From contig CAIRRW010000444.1 of NCBI GenBank assembly GCA_903881065.1, positions 1-26,847 of the forward strand: a stretch of DNA of 26,847 bases. Reading direction: 5' to 3'. Each line of letters starts with the position of its first letter. Position 1 is the first letter of the stretch. This DNA comes from an uncultured Bacteroidota bacterium. Its GTDB lineage: Bacteria > Bacteroidota > Bacteroidia > 2-12-FULL-35-15. Positions 7,115 to 14,890 of this stretch are shown here, one piece after another. Position numbers and translations under genes: made by a program. The notes beneath the pieces are model-generated. The model was not told where the DNA came from. It did no database searches and saw only the letters and a program-made list of their open reading frames with translations.

Positions 7115-8110
7115 CTATCTTGTAAGATTAATAGAACCATGTTGCTCGTAATGCTTACCATCTGTTCCTTCAGCGGTTTCTAGGTAAAAGTATAATCCAG
7201 CTTTTGCTTCTTCACCATTCTTAGCTTTTCCATCCCATTTTGCGCCTACTTTATTACATTCAAAAACAATATTTCCTTTTCCGTCAAATACCTGACCGTT
7301 CATCTTAATAAGATTCTTGCCATTAAAAGAGAAAACATCATTAACTCCATCCCCATTTGGAGTTAATTCTCTTGGTATAGCTGACATTGACGAATTACCA
7401 GTTACCACAATTTCTTTTGTATCTACGCTTGTTTTTCCATGTGCATCCGTTGATGTAAGTGTTATCGTGAAAGTTCCTGGTGTTTCAAACACATGAACAG
7501 GATTTGCATTTCCATCATCTTTCTTTCCGTCACTATATTTCCATTTATTTATAACTCCATCACCGTTATTAGAAAGATTTACGATTAATGGAACAGTTCC
7601 ACCAATTGGGCTTGCAAAAATAGAGGCAATTTGAGTTTCAGAAAATGTCCTGATAACTGATTGAATCTGCTTTTTGTCTTTACGAAATGGTTCAACAATT
7701 ATTTTTGTTTCCTGCAAATCTTGTTCTCCAGAAACTGATTGATCTTTATTTACAGTAATATCTGATGCTTGTTTTTCTGATTTCTCTGTCTTAATTACGG
7801 GGTGCGCAACCTCATCATTTACATATTCAGGATTTTTCTTTTCGTTAACTGTTGTCTTTTCAGTATTTGATTTTTTCACGGCATTGTTAGTCCAATTCAT
7901 AACCGAAACAGTCGCAATTACAGTAACTGCTGAAGAAACAACAGCTATTAAAGTGTTTGTCCCGATTTTATTTAGCAGGGTTTTCCCAAGAAGTCCCAAT
8001 CCTGCACCTTTCAATCCGGTTTTGATATTCTCCCAAACACCTGGTCTTACTTCCTCTTCAAAATTCTCAAAAGAATCCTTGAACAAATCTTCAAAATTTT
8101 TATTTGCCAT
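7115..8110 (-). CDS. Membrane-anchored PKD and CHU_C (type B sorting) protein, anti-sigma-like N-terminus
   Basis: This 331-residue protein has an unusual order. Residues 1-50 are a short, mostly polar cytoplasmic region (FEDLFKDSFENFEEE, then RPGVWENIKTGL), like the N-termini of many Bacteroidota proteins encoded next to ECF sigma factors. One membrane helix follows (about 52-70), then a Lys/Glu-rich linker, a PKD-like domain (about 165-237, with KWKYSDGKKDDGNANPVHVF and GTFTITLTSTDAHGK), and a C-terminal CHU_C domain (about 243-331, with RELTPNGDGVNDVFSF and AGLYFYL). CHU_C domains send proteins through the T9SS, yet this one has a membrane anchor and no cleavable signal peptide. It starts 3 bases after the sigma gene. 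A role as membrane anti-sigma factor or sensor is inferred from context. Confidence 0.82.
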   Translation of the reverse strand: MANKNFEDLFKDSFENFEEEVRPGVWENIKTGLKGAGLGLLGKTLLNKIGTNTLIAVVSSAVTVIATVSVMNWTNNAVKKSNTEKTTVNEKKNPEYVNDEVAHPVIKTEKSEKQASDITVNKDQSVSGEQDLQETKIIVEPFRKDKKQIQSVIRTFSETQIASIFASPIGGTVPLIVNLSNNGDGVINKWKYSDGKKDDGNANPVHVFETPGTFTITLTSTDAHGKTSVDTKEIVVTGNSSMSAIPRELTPNGDGVNDVFSFNGKNLIKMNGQVFDGKGNIVFECNKVGAKWDGKAKNGEEAKAGLYFYLETAEGTDGKHYEQHGSINLTR

Positions 8111-8113
8111 ATG

Positions 8114-8644
8114 TTATTTTTTGTCTTTGGGAATCATTTTTTGTAAATGTAATTTTGCTCTTGAATATTGTGATTTTGATGTTCCTTCTGTAATGCCAAG
8201 CATTTCTCCTATTTCTTTATGATTGTATCCTTCAATTGCATGTAAGTTAAAAACTGTTCTGAACCCTATTGGCAATGTTTGTATCACCCTTAATAGTTCT
8301 TTTGCTCCATAATCATCTCCATAGCTAGTTGTGTCAGATAATGAAAATTCAACGCTCTCTATGTCTACATTTTGCTTAAACCTTTTATTTCTTCTAATAT
8401 TTGTTAATGCTGAATTAACCATTATTTTTCTAATCCAACCTTCTAAAGAACCCGCCCCTTTGAATGAATTAATATTTGCAAAAACACTAATAAATCCATT
8501 TTGTAAAACATCCTCGGCTTCATCTCTACTGTCAAAATAACGCACACAAATACCCATCATTTTTTTTGAAAACTTATCGTACAATTGCTGTTGAGCAATA
8601 GGGTTTTTGTTAATGCAACCCTGCACTATCTGCTCGTCTGTCAT
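8114..8644 (-). CDS. ECF-family RNA polymerase sigma factor
   Basis: This 176-residue protein has region 2 (about 15-85: LYDKFSKKMMGICVRYFD, DEAEDVLQNGFISVF, GWIRKIMVNSALTNIRR) and region 4 (about 115-170: LPIGFRTVFNLHAIEGYNH, then KEIGEMLGITEGTSKSQYSRA as the helix-turn-helix). There is no region 1.1 or 3, as expected for ECF factors. The frame continues to a TTG at 8668, but ATG 8644 gives the usual MTDEQIVQGC start and is preferred. It directs RNA polymerase to its own regulon. The next gene, 3 bases downstream, has a membrane anchor and is the likely regulator of its activity. It is read divergently from rnr across a long repeat-bearing spacer. Confidence 0.92.
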   Translation of the reverse strand: MTDEQIVQGCINKNPIAQQQLYDKFSKKMMGICVRYFDSRDEAEDVLQNGFISVFANINSFKGAGSLEGWIRKIMVNSALTNIRRNKRFKQNVDIESVEFSLSDTTSYGDDYGAKELLRVIQTLPIGFRTVFNLHAIEGYNHKEIGEMLGITEGTSKSQYSRAKLHLQKMIPKDKK

Positions 8645-8762
8645 GTATGAATTATTGTGTAGATGCAAAATCTCTTAATTTGGTTGCACTAAGTATATGA
8701 TAAATTTATTTTTTAACGTTTTTTAGACATTGATTAACAAAATAAATCTTTTGTTTAAGTAG

Positions 8763-8770
8763 CAAATTTA
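8763..8770 (-). promoter_or_regulatory. Candidate promoter (TTG-N17-TAAATTTG) for the sigma/CHU_C operon
   Basis: On the minus strand, TAAATTTG matches the TAnnTTTG -7 box and TTG at 8790-8788 lies 17 bases upstream of it. A start near 8757 gives a leader of about 110 bases to the ATG at 8644. Confidence 0.4.
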
Positions 8771-8846
8771 ACATTTTACTTGGTTTTCAACAGATAAAAT
8801 ATAGATATCTAAGCTATACTTATATATTATTTGAAAACAGAAGCAA

Positions 8847-9046
8847 CTTCCTGGACCAAATAAACCGTTTTCTAGACCCAAGCAGTCTCTTTCTGGATCC
8901 ACTAATTCAATTAGTGGATCCAGAAAGTTACTAAGTGGTACCAGAGATCACTTTCTTGTTCCACTTAATGACTAAATGGTACAAAAAACTTGATTAGTGG
9001 TTCCACAAAGTTCCTCATTTTGCCAACTATTTTGCTCTAAAGCCAA
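8847..9046. repeat. Degenerate 21-bp-period repeat array with TGGWWCCA-type cores
   Basis: The array fills most of the spacer between the sigma gene and rnr. Cores such as TGGACCA, TAGACCC, TGGATCC, TGGATCCA, TGGTACCA, TGTTCCA, TGGTACA and TGGTTCCA have equivalent bases at 8854, 8875, 8896, 8917, 8938, 8958, 8979 and 9000, so every step is 21 bases except one of 20. Weaker GCCAA copies follow at 9022 and 9042. Flanks differ between units, with CACTAA or TTAGTGG next to the core in alternate orientations. Stops occur in every frame on both strands, so it is not coding. Confidence 0.8.
8889..8927. repeat. Perfect 39-bp palindrome inside the 21-bp array
   Basis: Arms 8889-8907 and 8909-8927 are exact reverse complements (19 bp each, CTTTCTGGATCCACTAATT and its complement) around a single C at 8908. 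The arms comprise two adjacent array units in opposite orientation. There is no T-tract after it, so it is not a typical terminator. A dimeric protein site or cruciform-prone element is more likely. Confidence 0.9.
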
Positions 9047-9050
9047 ATAA

Positions 9051-9058
9051 TACTTTTG
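9051..9058 (+). promoter_or_regulatory. Candidate -7 box (TACTTTTG) for rnr
   Basis: TACTTTTG matches TAnnTTTG. A TTG at 9032-9034 lies 16 bases upstream. Transcription from about 9065 would leave a leader of about 46 bases. A poorer match, CATCTTTG at 9099-9106, is too close to the ATG at 9111 to give a leader. The site directly follows the repeat array. Confidence 0.42.
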
Positions 9059-9110
9059 AAAATTATCAACAAAACCTTTCCGTCTCAAAAAACAAATGCA
9101 TCTTTGAACT

Positions 9111-11405
9111 ATGGCTAAAGATTTCAAAAGTAAAAACAAAGGCATTAAAAAGAATTATCTTTTTGAAGATATCATTAAAGTGCTTTCTGCAAATTCGAAT
9201 AAAGCTTTAAATTATAAGCAAATTGCTTCCGAGTTGAAAATTACTGATTACGGGCAGAGGATGCTGATTTCTTCTGTTTTATCAGAATTGAAAAATGCAG
9301 ACTCTGTTTCGGAACCTGAGCGCGGTAAATTCAAAATAAAATTAACGGAATCCTTTATTTCCGGGAAAGTGGATATGACAAATTCCGGAACAGCATATAT
9401 TGTTTCCGAAGAAAGCGAAAATGATATCGTTGTAAATCCGAAGAAAACATTGAATGCTTTGCATGGAGATATAGTAAAAGTGAAATTGTATTCAAAAGGA
9501 AAAGGGAAGCAGGAAGGTGAAATTCTTGAAGTAATCGAGCGCGCGAAAAACGAATTTGTAGGAACACTGCAGCTTTCCAATCGTTTTGCTTTTTTGGTGC
9601 CAAGCAATAATAAAATTCATGTGGATATTTATATTCCTTTGGAGAAATTGAAAGGTGCAAAAGACGGACAGAAAGCAATTGCAAGGATTATTGAATGGTC
9701 AAAGAATGGAGTTAATCCTATCGGAGAAATAATTGATGTGTTGGGAAATGTAGGCGAAAATAATACAGAAATGCACGCCATACTTGCTGATTATGGCTTA
9801 CCTTATGAGTTTCCGAAGGATGTTGAACGTGCTGCCGATTTAATCCCGATTAAAATAACTGGAGAGGAAATTTCTAAAAGGCGCGATTTCAGGGCAATTA
9901 CAACTTTCACAATTGACCCTGTGGATGCAAAAGATTTTGATGATGCTTTATCAATTCAAAAATTATCGAATGGGAATTTGGAAATTGGTGTTCACATTGC
10001 CGATGTAAGTTATTATGTGAAACCTGAATCAATGATTGACAAGGAAGCTGTTTCAAGAGCAACTTCAGTTTATTTAGTAGATAGAGTTGTACCAATGTTG
10101 CCTGAGATATTGTCAAATAATGTTTGTTCGCTTAGACCTCACGAAGAAAAGTTATGTTTCTCGGCAGTATTCGAAATGACAGATGAAGCAGAGGTTATTG
10201 GTGAATGGTTTGGAAGAACAATAATTAATTCCGACAGACGATTTACTTATGAAGAAGCCCAAATGGTAATAGAAACAGAAGAGGGAGATTTTAAAAAAGA
10301 AATTCTTACTCTTAATAAATTAGCGAAAATATTACGTGCCAACAGATTTAGAAAAGGCAGTATCGCATTTGAAAAAATGGAAGTGAAATTTCATTTGGAC
10401 GAAGTGGGCAATCCTACCGGAGTTTTTTTTAAGGTAGCCAAAGACTCAAATCAACTGATTGAGGACTTTATGTTACTTGCAAATAGAAAAGTTGCAGAAT
10501 TTGTTGGGAAGAAAAAAGAAAGTAAAGAATCAAAAGTAAGAAATGTAGAGTCGCAAAAACCTTTTGTTTATAGAGTTCACGACAAGCCCAATCCTGACAA
10601 ACTAAATAGCTTTGCTGAATTTGTTGCTAAGTTTGGTTATAAATTAAATATTAAAAATGAAAGAATGGTAGCTGATTCAATGAATAATTTATTGAAAGAA
10701 GTCAATCAGAAAAAAGAATCAGGAATGATTGAAATGCTTGCTATTCGTACGATGGCTAAAGCAATCTATACTACAAAAAATATTGGTCACTATGGGTTGG
10801 GCTTTGAATATTATACACATTTCACTTCCCCGATAAGACGTTACCCTGATGTAATGGTTCATCGGTTATTACAACATTATCTGGATGGAGGTAAAAATCC
10901 GGATATTGATAAACTGGAAGAACAGTGCAAACATTCATCCGACATGGAAAAACTTGCAGCCGATGCCGAACGTGCATCCATAAAATATAAGCAAGTTCAA
11001 TACCTTTCAGATAAAATAGGACAGGAGTTTGACGGAATCATTTCCGGTGTTACTAAGTGGGGAATCTTTGTAGAGCTTGTCGATAATCACTGCGAAGGAA
11101 TGATTCGTACTAGAGATTTGCATGATGATAATTTTTATTTTGATGAAGATAACTATTGTTTAAGAGGCCGAAAATACGGGAAAGTATTAACGCTTGGTGA
11201 TAAGGTAAGAATAGAGATAAAGCGTGCTGACCTTATAAAGAGACAAATTGATTTTGCTTTGGTAGAATTTATTCAAGAAAAGAATAATAAAGATTCCGCA
11301 TCTAAAAAGATAGAAAACACTGCAAAGAATTCAAAAGAAAACAAGCCTAAAAATACATCTTCAAAAAACAAGAAGTTTAATGAAGAGTGGGGATTCGAAA
11401 TTTAA
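9111..11405 (+). CDS. rnr: Ribonuclease R
   Basis: This 764-residue protein is an RNase II/R-family 3'-5' exoribonuclease that degrades structured RNA. An N-terminal winged-helix region (about 15-70) and cold-shock-like domains (about 75-230) precede the RNB catalytic domain. The active-site signature begins at Asp269 (TIDPVDAKDFDDA), with Asp275, Asp277 and Asp278 among the metal-ligand acidic residues. Further RNB marks are YLVDRVVPMLPEILSNNVCS, YRVHDKPN, and HFTSPIRRYPDVMVHRLL (about 566-583). The S1 domain (about 640-720, FDGIISGVTKWGIFVEL) is followed by a Lys/Asn/Ser-rich tail typical of RNase R and absent from RNase II. It is read alone and ends 12 bases from a convergent response-regulator gene. 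Confidence 0.96.
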   Translation: MAKDFKSKNKGIKKNYLFEDIIKVLSANSNKALNYKQIASELKITDYGQRMLISSVLSELKNADSVSEPERGKFKIKLTESFISGKVDMTNSGTAYIVSEESENDIVVNPKKTLNALHGDIVKVKLYSKGKGKQEGEILEVIERAKNEFVGTLQLSNRFAFLVPSNNKIHVDIYIPLEKLKGAKDGQKAIARIIEWSKNGVNPIGEIIDVLGNVGENNTEMHAILADYGLPYEFPKDVERAADLIPIKITGEEISKRRDFRAITTFTIDPVDAKDFDDALSIQKLSNGNLEIGVHIADVSYYVKPESMIDKEAVSRATSVYLVDRVVPMLPEILSNNVCSLRPHEEKLCFSAVFEMTDEAEVIGEWFGRTIINSDRRFTYEEAQMVIETEEGDFKKEILTLNKLAKILRANRFRKGSIAFEKMEVKFHLDEVGNPTGVFFKVAKDSNQLIEDFMLLANRKVAEFVGKKKESKESKVRNVESQKPFVYRVHDKPNPDKLNSFAEFVAKFGYKLNIKNERMVADSMNNLLKEVNQKKESGMIEMLAIRTMAKAIYTTKNIGHYGLGFEYYTHFTSPIRRYPDVMVHRLLQHYLDGGKNPDIDKLEEQCKHSSDMEKLAADAERASIKYKQVQYLSDKIGQEFDGIISGVTKWGIFVELVDNHCEGMIRTRDLHDDNFYFDEDNYCLRGRKYGKVLTLGDKVRIEIKRADLIKRQIDFALVEFIQEKNNKDSASKKIENTAKNSKENKPKNTSSKNKKFNEEWGFEI

Positions 11406-11417
11406 AATTTACTTGAT

Positions 11418-12170
11418 TTAAGCAATATTAAGTTTACTTGATAGTTCATCCTTATATGAACCACCAATTGGAATTAATTTTTTATCCTCTTCAAGTATAA
11501 TATTTGGCTGCTCTATCGCAACAATTTTATCAATACGTACAATAAATGAACGATGGACGCGGATAAAATCTGAAGTTGGAAGTTTCTTTTCAATGTCTTT
11601 CATCGTTGAATGAATTGTAAATCTTGAGGTTGCCGTATTAATAACAACATAGTCCTTTAATGCTTCAACAAAGTAAATGTCTTTCATTTTTATTTTTACC
11701 AATCTGGAATTAGACTTAACGAAAATAAGGTCATTCGATGATTTGTTTTCAACAATTGAATATAGAAAATCTCTTTCTTTTCTTAAATCCGAATCCTTTT
11801 CATGTTTATAAATTGCCATTTTAATAGACGTGTGCAAGTCAATTTCCTTGAAAGGTTTAATTATATAGCCGTATGGTTCAGATACTTTTGCTTTGCTTAA
11901 AGTACTTTCATCAGCATATGCAGTCAAATAAATAATAGGGATATTAAGTTTTTCTCTTATTATGCTTGCTGCTTCTATGCCACTCATGTCACCTTTTAGC
12001 ATTATATCCATTAAAATCAAATCTGGTTTTAGTTCTTCCGCAGCACTAATTGCATCTTCTCCATTCGAACAGATGTCTACAACTGTATATCCTAGTTTCT
12101 TTAAGCTGTGTTGGATGTCTTTAGCTACTATGCTTTCATCTTCAACAATTAGAATGTTTGTTTCTGACAT
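11418..12170 (-). CDS. LytTR-family response regulator
   Basis: This 250-residue protein has a receiver domain (1 to about 122) with acidic residues Glu10 and Asp11, phosphoacceptor Asp55 (LILMDIML), Thr83 (IYLTAYAD) and Lys105 (IIKPFKE). After a linker comes a LytTR DNA-binding domain (about 145-248; IYFVEALKDYVVINT, DFIRVHRSFIVRIDKI). Such proteins bind direct repeats in promoters as dimers after phosphorylation. It starts one base after the stop of the histidine kinase gene, so the two are translated from the same message and form the obvious cognate pair. Target genes cannot be read from the window; the upstream secreted repeat protein, in the same operon, is one candidate. Confidence 0.93.
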   Translation of the reverse strand: MSETNILIVEDESIVAKDIQHSLKKLGYTVVDICSNGEDAISAAEELKPDLILMDIMLKGDMSGIEAASIIREKLNIPIIYLTAYADESTLSKAKVSEPYGYIIKPFKEIDLHTSIKMAIYKHEKDSDLRKERDFLYSIVENKSSNDLIFVKSNSRLVKIKMKDIYFVEALKDYVVINTATSRFTIHSTMKDIEKKLPTSDFIRVHRSFIVRIDKIVAIEQPNIILEEDKKLIPIGGSYKDELSSKLNIA

Positions 12171-12171
12171 T

Positions 12172-14883
12172 TTATTTTTTATTTTTAGTTTGAATTTGTT
12201 TAAAAATTATCGTGTATTTTGTTCCGTTAAGATTATCCATTTGGATATCTCCGTTCAATTGATCCACCAAAGATACTACTAATTGTAATCCAAGGGATTC
12301 AGTATTTCTAAAATCAATGTTATTTGGTAATCCAATTCCATTATCACTAATAACTAATTTTATGTTTTCTTCTTCTGAATACAGTTCAATCGAGATGATA
12401 TTTTCTTTTTTAGTGCTATTAAAGGCGTATTTTAGGGCATTAGAGAAAAGTTCGTTTATTATCAATCCTGAAGGTATTGCAAGGTCAAGGTTAAGAAAAA
12501 TACTTTGCAAATTAAATTCCTGTTTGATTTCGAAATCAGAATATGTATTAACCAGATTACTTGTAAGATTAACAATATATTCTGAAAAATTAATACTCGA
12601 AAAATCTTTTGTTTGATATAAACACTCGTGAATAAAAGCCATTGATTTTATTCGATTCTGACTTTCCCTTAAAATATTTAAGGTATTTTGATCCTTGATA
12701 TATGATGATTGCAAATTGAGTATACTCGAAATTACCTGTAAGTTATTCTTAACTCTGTGATGAACCTCTTTAAGTAAGATATCCTTTTCCTGCAATGAAT
12801 GCTTTATCTTCTCATCTGCTACTATTTTCTCAGTAATATTATGGCCAATGCCAGAAACTTCGATTACTTGATTATTCTCGTCAAATATAGGATTCAAAAA
12901 TATTTCATACCATACATCACTTCCTTCTTTATTGTATAATTTGGCTTCGAAATACTGTGGCACACCATTCAATGCATTTTCATGTTTATTCATCCAAAAG
13001 GAATTATATTCTTGTGAGGAAATCAATATTTCATCCTTCATCAAAGACATGCCTAGCTTAATTTCAACATCATAAGCATAACGAATAAATTTTTTAAAAT
13101 TCTGATTAAATGAGGTTAAATATGAATCTCTATCGGCCGTCCAAATTATATGAGACCCACTTTCAAAAATTGCATTCAATTTTGCTCTTTGTTTTTGTTT
13201 CTCATTTTCTATTTTTCTGCGCTCACTTATATCTTGTAATAACGTAATAAAATGAGAAGGGCTCCCATCAGCATTTCTAACTAATGATGTTGTAATATCT
13301 ATCAATACCCGATGTCCCAGTTTATGAATATACTTTTTTTCGAAATTTATTTCTTCCAACTCACCTTTAATAAGTTTGTCTCTTAATCCAATAGAAATAT
13401 CAACATCATTAGAATCCGTAATGTCAACAAATGACATCTTACTAATTTCATCATTTGTATATCCTAAAATATTACAGAAATGTTGGTTTGTTTGAAGAAA
13501 TTTCCCTTCAGGGGAGACTTTTGAAATCCCTATATATGCCTGATCATATATTGCTTTATATCTCTCCTCACTTTCCCGAAGTTCCTGTTCCTTTTTTTCT
13601 CGTTCTAATATCTCCTTTTGTAATTTCTGATTTGCCTCCTCCGCAACTTGTGCTCTCAATTGTTCTTTTAATAATTCTTTTTGGGGCGTAATATCTCTAA
13701 GTATAACTTGTGTTGTCATTAATCCATCAAACTCAATTTGCATTGGTTTTGTCTCGATTAATTTTACTTCGTTATTTTTTGTCAGTATTTTTATTTCTGC
13801 GAAATCCAGATCGATTCCTTTCTTCCCTTCTTTTATTCTCTCTATAATGGTTTGGTGACATTCAGGTAAGATGTAATCAAGTACAGATTTATTTTTTAAT
13901 TCATCATAACTTTCCACATCTATCATTTTTAAAGCAGCCTTATTTGAAAAAAGTATTTTTCCATCAAGGTGAATAATTATTCCATCGTGAGAAGAATCAA
14001 ATAATTGCTTATAATTTTTTCTACTTCTTCTTAGCTCTATTTCAAATTGTTTCTTCTCATTAATATCAGTAATAAATCCTTCTAAAAATAATAGTTTCCC
14101 TTTATTGTTATAGATTCCTTGCCCTTTTTCCCAAACCCACTTTATTTCATTTTTTGCAGTAATAATTCGATATTCGATTTCGTATATTTTCTTTTCTTTT
14201 AAAGCTTTTTTTAATTTAGGATTCTGTACATCATCCGGATGAATAATGTCGTTGAAAGAATACTTATTATTATTTATAAAATCTTTTGGCTTGTATCCAG
14301 TTAGTTTTAAGAAACCATCACTTAGAAATTCCATTGTAAAATGTTTGTCCATTTTACATCTATAAGCTACTCCTGGGAAATTATGAGACAGTATTGAAAC
14401 TTTTCTCTCACTATCAATTATTCTATCTTCATTCTCCTTTAATTCACTTATATCTCTTACTGCGGTAACTCTGGCAGGCAATCCATTGTAACTTATTTCT
14501 TTTGTAAATAATTTTACCCAAAATGGCTTATTACCTTTTCGTAACATTACAACTTCATAAGGCGCATTGTCCTTATTTTTTACCTTCTCTATTACTTTAG
14601 AATGATATTCGGGATGTATAAATTTGAAAATTGGCTTACCCACAATTTGCTTTTCTGGATATTCGAAGGTTGTACAAGTTGCGTTATTTATTTCCTGTAC
14701 AATACCATTCTGATGTATTACTATTGCTTCAAATGCCGTCTCATAAAGATTCTTAAATTTCTGGTCAGTGGATAGAAATTTCTTTTTCGTTTCTAAACTT
14801 ATCTTCTTTATAGAATCTAGTTCTTTCCGAAGTTTTATAACCTCAGCCTCAAGTTTATCAGTACTCTTTTTTGAAACAGCCAT
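12172..14883 (-). CDS. Multi-PAS soluble sensor histidine kinase (HisKA_2 type)
   Basis: This 903-residue protein starts with a coiled coil (about 5-40) and has no membrane segment, so it is a cytoplasmic sensor. Five PAS-type domains follow, roughly at 42-150, 160-285, 293-405, 445-560 and 570-690, several ending in the PAC-type DIS/DIT motif (TAVRDISELKE, LRDITPQKE, LQDISERRK, GHNITEKIV). A second coiled coil (about 410-445) lies between PAS 3 and 4. The HisKA_2 phosphoacceptor is in LLKEVHHRVKNNLQVISSIL (about 703-722). The ATPase part has ELFSNALKYAF as N box, DNGIGLP as G1 box and LGLQLV. PAS ligands are unknown. The start has a good GGGG-type upstream purine run. It lies 7 bases after the secreted repeat-protein gene and 1 base before the LytTR regulator. 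Confidence 0.93.
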   Translation of the reverse strand: MAVSKKSTDKLEAEVIKLRKELDSIKKISLETKKKFLSTDQKFKNLYETAFEAIVIHQNGIVQEINNATCTTFEYPEKQIVGKPIFKFIHPEYHSKVIEKVKNKDNAPYEVVMLRKGNKPFWVKLFTKEISYNGLPARVTAVRDISELKENEDRIIDSERKVSILSHNFPGVAYRCKMDKHFTMEFLSDGFLKLTGYKPKDFINNNKYSFNDIIHPDDVQNPKLKKALKEKKIYEIEYRIITAKNEIKWVWEKGQGIYNNKGKLLFLEGFITDINEKKQFEIELRRSRKNYKQLFDSSHDGIIIHLDGKILFSNKAALKMIDVESYDELKNKSVLDYILPECHQTIIERIKEGKKGIDLDFAEIKILTKNNEVKLIETKPMQIEFDGLMTTQVILRDITPQKELLKEQLRAQVAEEANQKLQKEILEREKKEQELRESEERYKAIYDQAYIGISKVSPEGKFLQTNQHFCNILGYTNDEISKMSFVDITDSNDVDISIGLRDKLIKGELEEINFEKKYIHKLGHRVLIDITTSLVRNADGSPSHFITLLQDISERRKIENEKQKQRAKLNAIFESGSHIIWTADRDSYLTSFNQNFKKFIRYAYDVEIKLGMSLMKDEILISSQEYNSFWMNKHENALNGVPQYFEAKLYNKEGSDVWYEIFLNPIFDENNQVIEVSGIGHNITEKIVADEKIKHSLQEKDILLKEVHHRVKNNLQVISSILNLQSSYIKDQNTLNILRESQNRIKSMAFIHECLYQTKDFSSINFSEYIVNLTSNLVNTYSDFEIKQEFNLQSIFLNLDLAIPSGLIINELFSNALKYAFNSTKKENIISIELYSEEENIKLVISDNGIGLPNNIDFRNTESLGLQLVVSLVDQLNGDIQMDNLNGTKYTIIFKQIQTKNKK

Positions 14884-14890
14884 ACCCCTT

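Noticed and set aside
8645..8668. Upstream start for the ECF sigma factor
   Set aside because: The extension begins with TTG and adds an atypical HLHNNSY segment; ATG at 8644 gives the usual MTDEQ start.
8889..8927. Rho-independent terminator
   Set aside because: The palindrome has a one-base centre, no T-tract on either side, and lies between divergent genes, so there is no transcript for it to end.
9099..9106. CATCTTTG as the rnr promoter
   Set aside because: It is 4 bases from the ATG and deviates from TAnnTTTG at the first base; TACTTTTG at 9051 is the better candidate.
11406..11417. Terminator between rnr and the response regulator
   Set aside because: Only 12 bases separate the convergent stops and no hairpin was seen in or around them.
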